Positions 1 through 5,400 of a stretch of 9,403 nucleotides of DNA are shown piece after piece. The stretch is from NCBI GenBank assembly GCA_002418595.1, contig DIEK01000079.1:1-9403 (forward strand), written 5' to 3'. Source of the DNA: Candidatus Omnitrophica bacterium UBA5776 (GTDB lineage: Bacteria; Omnitrophota; Gorgyraeia; Gygaellales; Profunditerraquicolaceae). How positions within the stretch are numbered: position 1 is the first letter of the stretch; the number at the start of each line of letters is the position of its first letter. The notes beneath the pieces are model-generated. The model made no database searches. It was not told where the DNA came from and worked only from the letters and a program-made list of their open reading frames with translations. The position numbers were made by a program, and so were the translations under genes.

Positions 1-89
1 GATACATTCGCGGGGCCGGTGAAAAACATGGCGGCGCCGCCGCAAGCCGCCAGTTGTTCTCTAAGCGCCTTCAAAGCCGGGATATTCAT
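1..89 (-). CDS. Xaa-Pro aminopeptidase (M24 family), N-terminal fragment
   Basis: Only the first 29 codons are present; the gene runs off the left edge. The visible start ([13 protein letters not shown], then a TGPANV motif at residues 24-29) matches the beginning of the creatinase/prolidase N-terminal domain of Xaa-Pro peptidases, where an amphipathic helix leads into a strand and a 'PANV.YLTGF' type motif. By family knowledge these are cytosolic metallopeptidases that release an N-terminal residue preceding proline; the metal-binding catalytic domain is outside the window. Its ATG overlaps the aroQ stop codon as ATGA, so translation is probably coupled. The order aroQ followed by an Xaa-Pro peptidase (often then efp) is common in bacteria and supports the call. 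The substrate class cannot be decided from this fragment. Confidence 0.75.
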   Translation of the reverse strand, partial: MNIPALKALREQLAACGGAAMFFTGPANV

Positions 90-535
90 TCGGCCTGAAG
101 GATATCCAGAAGCGCTTCCAGGCCGAGCCGGTAACTATCTGCGCCGAAACCGGCTACCACGCCCCTTGCCACCGGGGCGATCAGGGATTTACGGCGGAAC
201 TGTTCGCGCGAATGAACATTGGAAAGATGCACCTCCACCGCGGGCAGGCCTGACGCGGCTATGGCATCGCGGATGGCGACGCTGGTGTGCGTATATGCCG
301 CGGGATTTATCAGGATACCGTCAAAGCTGCCCGGCGCGGCCCCTATCTTTTTGACGATCTCTCCTTCGATATCGGATTGCAGAAAAGAGAGTTTCGCCTT
401 CCGCAGAGCGGCGGCTTTTCTTAGAAGCGCGTTTATGGCGTCCAGGTCCGTTCTGCCGTAAACCGCCGGTTCGCGCCTGCCCAACAGGCCCAGGTTAGGT
501 CCGTGAATGACAAGTATCTTTCTGGAAATAGTCAT
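86..535 (-). CDS. aroQ: 3-dehydroquinate dehydratase, type II
   Basis: Catalyses dehydration of 3-dehydroquinate to 3-dehydroshikimate, the third step of the shikimate pathway, in the cytosol. The 149-residue product has the usual type II length. Visible family motifs are [13 protein letters not shown] at 7-19, the catalytic loop with Arg21 and Tyr26 (EPAVYG), INPAAYTH at 76-83 with Asn77 and His83, and the [11 protein letters not shown] block at 101-111 with the catalytic His103 and Glu101; Arg114 or Arg115 follows. Type II enzymes form dodecamers. A TTG at 542-544 would add three residues and overlap the previous stop codon, but its AAAGG would have no spacing. ATG at 533-535 sits 9 bases after AAAGG (545-549), so I chose it. 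The gene follows the Trm112-like gene by 5 bases and overlaps the peptidase gene by 4. Confidence 0.95.
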   Translation of the reverse strand: MTISRKILVIHGPNLGLLGRREPAVYGRTDLDAINALLRKAAALRKAKLSFLQSDIEGEIVKKIGAAPGSFDGILINPAAYTHTSVAIRDAIAASGLPAVEVHLSNVHSREQFRRKSLIAPVARGVVAGFGADSYRLGLEALLDILQAE

Positions 536-540
536 AATCC

Positions 541-771
541 TCAACCTTTGGACGGCAATTCCGCCTTCTCGATGATGAGTATCGGGATGCCGTTCTTAAG
601 CGGATAACGTCTTCCGCAGGATAAACAGTAGAGAGAATCCGCGGCTGCGCCGCTCTTAATATCTCCCCGGCAGGCCGGGCAGGCCAGGATATCCAGTAAT
701 TCTTTATCGATGCCGCGGGTAACGCTCGGGCTTTTCGCGCTCTTGCCGGCGGTATCCGGTCTTTTCTTCAT
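541..771 (-). CDS. Trm112-like zinc-ribbon protein
   Basis: A 76-residue Trm112/YcaR-type protein. The core [14 protein letters not shown] (25-38) and the second cysteine pair CLSC (49-52) followed by [14 protein letters not shown] form a four-cysteine zinc ribbon (Cys31, Cys34, Cys49, Cys52). In eukaryotes and archaea Trm112 activates several methyltransferases; in bacteria the role is much less clear and no partner is encoded next to it here. The first 20 residues are a basic, Ser/Lys-rich extension before the conserved core. The ATG overlaps the stop of the DUF1844 gene (ATGA) and is preceded by GGAG at 8 bases spacing, so this start is well supported. The neighbouring aroQ begins 5 bases downstream. 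The family call is firm; the function is open. Confidence 0.85.
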   Translation of the reverse strand: MKKRPDTAGKSAKSPSVTRGIDKELLDILACPACRGDIKSGAAADSLYCLSCGRRYPLKNGIPILIIEKAELPSKG

Positions 772-1109
772 TTGTTATTCTCCACGTATTGCAGTCGCAG
801 TTCATAAAGCGCGTTCTCCAGCAGCCGCCCCTCTTCTTCGCTGAGATTACCGGAGGTCTTCTCCTGCAGCATCGCCAGGGTGTCTATCAGGAACTTCGCC
901 TGGGAAAGATTAGACTCTTTTTTTCCGGTAGAAGGGTTGGCGACGATGCCCAGCGCGATGGATGCCTGTAAAGCCATGCTGGTCACAAAGAGGTTGAAAT
1001 CCGCTTCCGGCGGCGCAAACCCGCCGCCCTTGTTGTCTGACGACTTCTCTTTTTCTACCGAATCCTTCCAGGACTCGTCGACTTTTTTCTTCTCGTCTTG
1101 TTTATCCAC
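768..1109 (-). CDS. DUF1844 domain protein
   Basis: A 113-residue cytosolic protein with no signal peptide or membrane segment. Residues 1-35 are a charged Lys/Asp/Glu/Ser-rich, probably disordered leader. Residues 38-110 fit DUF1844: FNLFVTSMALQASIALG, then an Asn/Gln-rich turn, AKFLIDTLAMLQEKT, GNLSEEE and LLENALYELRLQYV, predicted all-helical. The function of the family is unknown; members are small proteins scattered across several diderm phyla. The start is GTG (1107-1109), supported by GGGAAAGG 8 bases upstream; no better in-frame ATG exists near it. It starts 27 bases after the MEMO1-family stop codon and overlaps the Trm112-like gene by 4 bases, so it is co-transcribed with both. Confidence 0.85.
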   Translation of the reverse strand: MDKQDEKKKVDESWKDSVEKEKSSDNKGGGFAPPEADFNLFVTSMALQASIALGIVANPSTGKKESNLSQAKFLIDTLAMLQEKTSGNLSEEEGRLLENALYELRLQYVENNK

Positions 1110-1136
1110 GCTTTTTTCCTTTCCCGCGCCCGGCCT

Positions 1137-1955
1137 TCAGGAGATAACGACCCCGGCGTAACCTACCACGCTGGAGAAATCGCCGCTCACCTCTGCGCTA
1201 TTGGCATATTCTATGATCTCCGCCTTGACCGCGCCGAGCCGCTTTGCCGCCTCAAGCAGAGACATTACCGGGGCGTAACCGCACATACTTATATCCATCT
1301 CCAGGACGCGCCGGTAAAGCTCCTCGGCGTCAAGGCCGCAAACCGCGTCAAGCGCCGCCCTGTCCTTTTTTCCGGCGCTTGAACTGTCTTCGTAATGCGT
1401 CATGTCGCTGCTGGCCGCTATAAGCACCGACCCGGGAGGAAAAGACTTCTTTACCGCATTTGCAATGGCGCGCCCCAACTCTATCAGTTCACAGGGGCCG
1501 CCCCCGCCGATACAGACGGGAAATATGCGAAAATCCCCTCCGAGATATTGAAAAAACGGCAATTGCACTTCCAGGGAGTGTTCGGCCTCATGCGCTCTGT
1601 CGTCTTCGCGAAGCAGGGCGCATTCCGCGGTGAGGGCGTCCGCCATCTCATCATCCGCGCGGCACTTGCCCAGAGGCGTTTCCCAGGTCTGTAAAGAAAA
1701 ACTGAACGGGTTCCCGGCCCCGGTGTGGTTGGGGCCGAGCAGGATGAGGTGAGGCCTTATACGTAAAGACGAAACCGTGCGGCCTGCGACCTTACCGGAA
1801 TACACATAACCCGCGTGCGGCAGTATGCATCCTATCGCCTCGGTTTTCGAGCGTCCGGAGTCAACCAGCGATCCCACCTGCCTGCGCAGGGCCGCCGGAG
1901 CGCTCTCGTAAAAACGCCCGGCGGCCGCCGGCGGACGAAAACGAATCTTAGGCAT
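1137..1955 (-). CDS. MEMO1-family protein (AmmeMemoRadiSam system protein B)
   Basis: A 272-residue protein that fits the MEMO1 family, structurally related to extradiol-type non-haem iron dioxygenases. Family landmarks are PPAAAGRFYES at the N-terminus (8-18), PHAGYVYSG (46-54, His47), GPNHTG (74-79, His77), EHSLEVQLPF (125-134, His126), SSDMTHYE (182-189, His187), MCGYAPV (224-230, Cys225) and a C-terminal VSGDFSSVVGYA. His47, His77 and Cys225 correspond to the metal-binding histidines and cysteine described for human MEMO1. In many prokaryotes the protein is grouped with AMMECR1-like and radical SAM proteins; neither is in this window. The biochemical role in bacteria is not settled. ATG (1953-1955) has AAAGG 7 bases upstream and overlaps the end of the TIM-barrel gene by 8 bases. 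Confidence 0.92.
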   Translation of the reverse strand: MPKIRFRPPAAAGRFYESAPAALRRQVGSLVDSGRSKTEAIGCILPHAGYVYSGKVAGRTVSSLRIRPHLILLGPNHTGAGNPFSFSLQTWETPLGKCRADDEMADALTAECALLREDDRAHEAEHSLEVQLPFFQYLGGDFRIFPVCIGGGGPCELIELGRAIANAVKKSFPPGSVLIAASSDMTHYEDSSSAGKKDRAALDAVCGLDAEELYRRVLEMDISMCGYAPVMSLLEAAKRLGAVKAEIIEYANSAEVSGDFSSVVGYAGVVIS

Positions 1956-2868
1956 GTGTTATCCTTTCAAGGAATGAAAGCGACTCCGAAACGCTCTCCC
2001 CGGAAGCCGGAGCATGCGCCTCGATCACCCGCAAAGGGCATTCCCTTATTTCCGCGGCCATACTCCGGAAATCTATCTCGCCGTCCGCCGAAGGCGGAAG
2101 ATGATCCTGAAAGTCTTTCACATTGTGTAAATGCAGACCGCCCAGAAAAAAAGAATATCGAGCAATAAAGGCTCCCGCGGCCGCTAACCCGAGGTTCTCG
2201 ATGATCCTGCCGTGGCCGCTATCATACCAGAAACAAAGACTTGAACCGGCGAAGCGCCGGAATATCTCGCCGGTCTCTTCAAAAGACGGGATCTCCCGGT
2301 AATAGAATCTGTTCTCTATCCCGAGTTTTATGCCCCGGCGCGAAGCGTAGGCGTCGAGTTCTTCCAGGCTGCGCAGGGCGTTAGCAAAGAAAACGCCCGC
2401 GGCATTCTTTCTTTCGCGGATGAATTCCTTCCTGGTCTGCGCCAGCAGGGCGTTCCCTTCTTCTCCCTTTAGACGCAGGGCTATCATTTCCCGCGTCCTG
2501 TCTTTTATCTCCACGCGCCCGCAATGCAGAACAACCGCCTCGGCATTCAGTTCCGCGGCGGTATCTATGCTTCTTTTGGCGAATTTTACGGCGGCCGCGC
2601 GCTCTTGCCGGTCATTAGAAGACATGGAATGGCAATCCGGCAGGGCCTTGCCCCTTTCCATCCCTTCCGGCACCGGGCAGTAGTTATGCACGCTGGATAC
2701 GCGGAACCCGCGTTTTCCCGAGGCTTTCTTCACGCCGTCAACCATTTCCCGGGTGAGATTAAATCCTAATTCCACCTCCGTAAACCCAAGAGACAATATT
2801 TCGAAAAGCATCTCCTCGCCGGAAGAATGCCTGAAGGCGTTCCAGGAGGTCGAGAGCGAAAAAGGCAT
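1948..2868 (-). CDS. Xylose-isomerase-like TIM-barrel protein (sugar phosphate isomerase/epimerase family)
   Basis: A 306-residue cytosolic protein of the AP-endonuclease-2/xylose-isomerase-like TIM-barrel superfamily. Barrel strands and putative metal ligands can be followed in order: Glu34 (EVELGF), His61 (VSSVHNY), His115 (VVLHCG), Glu185 (LGIENR), Asp216 and His219 (YDSGHG), His248 (LHLHNV), Asp255/His256 and Glu283 (VIEAH). This pattern normally holds one or more divalent metals and supports isomerase, epimerase or, more rarely, endonuclease or dehydratase activity; the substrate cannot be read from the sequence. The ATG lies 9 bases after the rpsU stop, with only a close GGGA, so translation may depend on ribosomes finishing rpsU. 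The gene is the second of the rpsU-led operon and overlaps the MEMO1-family gene by 8 bases. Confidence 0.85.
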   Translation of the reverse strand: MPFSLSTSWNAFRHSSGEEMLFEILSLGFTEVELGFNLTREMVDGVKKASGKRGFRVSSVHNYCPVPEGMERGKALPDCHSMSSNDRQERAAAVKFAKRSIDTAAELNAEAVVLHCGRVEIKDRTREMIALRLKGEEGNALLAQTRKEFIRERKNAAGVFFANALRSLEELDAYASRRGIKLGIENRFYYREIPSFEETGEIFRRFAGSSLCFWYDSGHGRIIENLGLAAAGAFIARYSFFLGGLHLHNVKDFQDHLPPSADGEIDFRSMAAEIRECPLRVIEAHAPASGESVSESLSFLERITHA

Positions 2869-2877
2869 CTTCCCGCG

Positions 2878-3039
2878 TTAACGCTTGCGGCGCGCCTTTT
2901 TTCTTCGTTTTTCACTCGGCTTTTCGTAATGCTTGCGGTCGCGCACTTCTTTCAGGATACCTTCCTGTTCGATCTGCCTCTTAAAACGGCGCAGCGCCGC
3001 TTCAAACGACTCGTCCTTCTTGATCTCTACTTTTGACAT
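2878..3039 (-). CDS. rpsU: Small ribosomal subunit protein bS21
   Basis: A 53-residue, strongly basic protein, short enough to be missed by length-filtered gene finders. It begins [19 protein letters not shown], continues with [24 protein letters not shown] and ends in an Arg/Lys-rich tail (RRKKARRKR), the standard pattern of bS21. It binds the 30S platform near the 3' end of 16S rRNA and influences initiation; it is shorter than the 71-residue E. coli protein but close to Gram-positive lengths. Translation signals are strong: AAAGGAG at 3050-3056 with 10 bases to ATG. A near-consensus promoter lies just upstream. Unlike the rpsU-dnaG-rpoD arrangement of enterobacteria, it leads an operon of a TIM-barrel gene, a MEMO1-family gene, DUF1844, Trm112 and aroQ. 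Confidence 0.96.
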   Translation of the reverse strand: MSKVEIKKDESFEAALRRFKRQIEQEGILKEVRDRKHYEKPSEKRRKKARRKR

Positions 3040-3049
3040 TTGGCATCAT

Positions 3050-3056
3050 CTCCTTT
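3050..3056 (-). promoter_or_regulatory. Shine-Dalgarno site of rpsU
   Basis: AAAGGAG lies 10 bases before the rpsU ATG and is the strongest ribosome binding site in the window. It confirms the start of a 53-codon gene that length filters would drop. With the predicted transcription start near 3056 the mRNA leader would be only about 16-20 bases, so the site lies at the very 5' end of the message. Confidence 0.85.
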
Positions 3057-3062
3057 TGCAAC

Positions 3063-3091
3063 AATATAACATCCTTAAAAATCCTTGTCAA
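3063..3091 (-). promoter_or_regulatory. Sigma-70 promoter of the rpsU operon
   Basis: Read on the minus strand, TTGACA (3086-3091) and TATATT (3063-3068) are separated by exactly 17 bases; the -35 is perfect and the -10 has one mismatch to TATAAT. The surrounding 52 bases are clearly AT-richer than the rest of the window. The -35 box directly abuts the stop codon of the upstream decarboxylase gene, so the promoter fills the whole intergenic gap. Predicted initiation is near 3056, giving a very short leader for rpsU. No terminator precedes it, so transcription from the upstream operon may add to this promoter. Confidence 0.85.
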
Positions 3092-4063
3092 TCAGGTTCT
3101 ATGGGCGCCGTTGCCTCTGCCCTGGATATCCTTAAACCACCTGCAGGTATTCTCGAGCCCTTCCTCAAGCGGGACCAGCGGACGCCAGCCGAGCAGCTTG
3201 ACCGCCAGGGAGATGTCGGGTTTGCGCTTGCGCGGGTCGCCGGCAGAGGCCTTTAGAAAACGCAATCCCGCATGGTTGCCGGTAATACGGTTTATCATCC
3301 CAGCCAGCTTGAGTATGCTGACCTCCTGCGGGTTGCCGAGATTGACCGGCCCGGGCACTCCGCGCAAGGCCAGGCGCAGCAATCCTTCCACCATATCCGC
3401 TATGTAGCAGAACGACCTGGTCTGGCTGCCGTCCCCGCTGACCGGCAATGGCCTGCCTGAGACGGCGGAACAGATCATATTGGAAACCACCCTGCCGTCG
3501 GAAGCCAACATCCCTTCGCCGTAAGTATTGAATATCCTGGCTATACAGCCATCAATTTTGCCCGCGCCGCGGTATGCCGCGACCGCGGCTTCCGAGAAGC
3601 GTTTTGCCTCATCGTAACAACTGCGCGGGCCCACGGGATCGACGTTGCCGAAATAATCCTCACGCTGGGGATGCCGCAGAGGGTCGCCGTAAACCTCCGA
3701 TGTTGACGCCAGTATAAAACGCGCGCCGGCGGACGAGGCGGCTTCCAGGCAGTTCATCGTCCCAACCGATCCGCTGCGCAGGGTCAAAAGAGGCAGGCGC
3801 ATATAGGCTTTAGGAGAAGCCGGACAGGCCAAATGAAAAAAATAACCGAACTTGCCGGGGAGTTTGAAAGGCCGGTTGATATCGAAACGCACAAAATCGA
3901 AACGGGGGTCGCGCCTGAGGCCGCGCAGGGCCGGAGGGCCGCTTGTCACGAAAGAATCGAGACATACCACGCGCATTCCTTCGGCTATTAGACGGCGGCA
4001 CAAATGGGCCCCGATGAACCCCGCCCCCCCGGCCACCACCGCCGCCTTCCTTTTTGCGCTCAT
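3092..4063 (-). CDS. UXS-like nucleotide-sugar decarboxylase (SDR family)
   Basis: A 323-residue extended short-chain dehydrogenase/reductase closest in motif to UDP-glucuronate decarboxylase, which makes UDP-xylose from UDP-glucuronate with bound NAD+. Visible are the Rossmann motif GGAGFIG (12-18), HLACPASP (77-84), STSEVYGDP (120-128), catalytic Tyr150 and Lys154 in SCYDEAKR, RIFNTYGEGM (176-185), DGRVVSNMI (189-197), GDGSQTRSFCY (210-220) and GDPRKRKPDIS (275-285). UXS proteins usually have YDEGK; here it is YDEAK. The ATG overlaps the dehydrogenase stop (ATGA), so the two enzymes are made together and probably act in sequence. Because that dehydrogenase looks like a UDP-HexNAc oxidiser, the true substrate may be an N-acetylated uronate. 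Family certain, substrate uncertain. Confidence 0.88.
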   Translation of the reverse strand: MSAKRKAAVVAGGAGFIGAHLCRRLIAEGMRVVCLDSFVTSGPPALRGLRRDPRFDFVRFDINRPFKLPGKFGYFFHLACPASPKAYMRLPLLTLRSGSVGTMNCLEAASSAGARFILASTSEVYGDPLRHPQREDYFGNVDPVGPRSCYDEAKRFSEAAVAAYRGAGKIDGCIARIFNTYGEGMLASDGRVVSNMICSAVSGRPLPVSGDGSQTRSFCYIADMVEGLLRLALRGVPGPVNLGNPQEVSILKLAGMINRITGNHAGLRFLKASAGDPRKRKPDISLAVKLLGWRPLVPLEEGLENTCRWFKDIQGRGNGAHRT

Positions 4064-5400
4064 AGTTTTTCTATACCATCGCCGGCGGCGGCGTAAACGT
4101 TACGGGTATCGAAAATGAAAGGGGCATGCCTCCTGATAAGGGCGTAATCCACGGAAGAATGATCTGTGGCGATAATGACGCAGTCGCAAGACTTGAGCGC
4201 GGATGGCGACAGCGGCTGCGATTTCAGGTCTATAGAACCGATCTTCAGGTAAGGTATCAAGGGGTCGTGGTAAGACACCTCCGCCTGCCTCAAGCGAAGT
4301 ATTTCGATGATATCCAGGGGCGGAGATTTACGCAGGTCTTTGATGTCCTTTTTGTAAGTCACCCCGCAGACGAGGATACTGGCTCCCTTGAGGCGCCTGC
4401 CGCGCGAGCGCAGCGCGACCTGCACCCTGTCCACAACGTAACGCGGCATATGGTTGATTATATCGGAAGAGAGCTTTATGTATTTGGATTTGAACCCGAA
4501 CGACTTCGCTTTCCAGTAGAGATAAAGCGGGTCCTTGGGAATGCAGTGCCCCCCGACGCCGGGGCCGGGATAAAACGGCATGAAGCCGAAGGGTTTGGTC
4601 CCGGCGGCATCCACCACCTCCCAGATGTCGATGCCCATCTTGTGGCACATCATCGCCATCTCGTCTATCAGCCCGATGTTGACGATGCGGAAGGTGTTTT
4701 CCAGCAGTTTCACCGTTTCGGCAACGCGGGGAAAAGAAACTGGCACCGCCGCGCAGGTGATGCGGCGGTAAAGAGCGGCGGCCAGTTCGGAGGCCTCGGC
4801 GGTCGCGCCTCCCACCACTTTGGGTATGCTGTTAACCGGGAAATTCCTGTTGCCCGGATCTATGCGTTCCGGGGAAAAAACGAGAAAAAAATCCCTGCCG
4901 CAGACCAGACCGGACGATTCCAGCAGAGGCTGTATCACCTCCTGCGTGGTGCCGGGATAAGTGGTGCTCTCCAATATCACCAACTGCCCCGGCCGGAGGT
5001 ATTTCCTGATCTGTTTCACCGCCGAGATGATAAACGAGATGTCCGGGTGGTATTTGCGTTTTAAAGGCGTAGGAACGCAGATAAGTATCACGTCTGCTCC
5101 GGACAAAAGGCTGAAATCAGTGGAAGCGCGCAGCAGGCCGGCGGCGGCGGCGCGGGATATCACCTTGTGCGGAACGTCGGAGATATAAGAAGTGTTATCG
5201 TTGAGCCTCCTCACCCTGTCCTCGTCGAGGTCCACACCTGTGACCTTAAAACCTTTGAGCGCGAACTCCGCGGCCAGGGGCAGTCCGACATAACCGAGCC
5301 CGATCACGGCAACAGCGGCTCTCTTCCGCTCTATCTTTTTCTTCAATATCGCGAAATAATCCGGCGGTAAGGGCTTGGGCATTTTGGATTTTCTTTTCAT
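4060..5400 (-). CDS. Nucleotide-sugar 6-dehydrogenase, WbpA/UDP-HexNAc type
   Basis: A 446-residue NAD-dependent UDP-sugar 6-dehydrogenase that oxidises the C6 hydroxyl to a carboxylate in two steps. Motifs in order: Rossmann GLGYVGLP (34-41) with Asp57 ending strand 2, CVPTP (109-113), ESTTYPGTT (144-152), SPERIDPGN (176-184), Lys231 with LLENTFR (232-238), YPGPGVGGHCIPKDP (277-291) with catalytic Cys286, and KKDIKDLRKSP (350-360). SPERxDPG together with HCIPxDPxYL is typical of UDP-GlcNAc/UDP-ManNAc dehydrogenases (WbpA, WecC groups), whereas UDP-glucose dehydrogenases usually carry NPEFLREG at the first site. I therefore favour UDP-GlcNAc as substrate, but UDP-glucose cannot be excluded. 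The start overlaps the lptD stop (ATGA); Met7 lacks a ribosome binding site. Product probably feeds the next gene, a decarboxylase. Confidence 0.9.
   Translation of the reverse strand: MKRKSKMPKPLPPDYFAILKKKIERKRAAVAVIGLGYVGLPLAAEFALKGFKVTGVDLDEDRVRRLNDNTSYISDVPHKVISRAAAAGLLRASTDFSLLSGADVILICVPTPLKRKYHPDISFIISAVKQIRKYLRPGQLVILESTTYPGTTQEVIQPLLESSGLVCGRDFFLVFSPERIDPGNRNFPVNSIPKVVGGATAEASELAAALYRRITCAAVPVSFPRVAETVKLLENTFRIVNIGLIDEMAMMCHKMGIDIWEVVDAAGTKPFGFMPFYPGPGVGGHCIPKDPLYLYWKAKSFGFKSKYIKLSSDIINHMPRYVVDRVQVALRSRGRRLKGASILVCGVTYKKDIKDLRKSPPLDIIEILRLRQAEVSYHDPLIPYLKIGSIDLKSQPLSPSALKSCDCVIIATDHSSVDYALIRRHAPFIFDTRNVYAAAGDGIEKL

Noticed and set aside
542..544. TTG start for aroQ overlapping the previous stop
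   Set aside because: AAAGG would abut the TTG with no spacing, while the ATG at 533-535 is 9 bases from it and gives the usual AroQ N-terminus.
2875..2884. Perfect 10-base palindrome GCGTTAACGC at the rpsU stop codon
   Set aside because: It is explained by the Lys-Arg-stop codons plus a few following bases, and no T-run follows in the gene direction, so it is not a terminator.
4126..5064. A 312-codon plus-strand open frame opposite the nucleotide-sugar dehydrogenase
   Set aside because: The minus strand carries an intact enzyme with all catalytic motifs. The plus-strand product has no recognisable motifs, and long antisense frames are expected opposite GC-rich genes.
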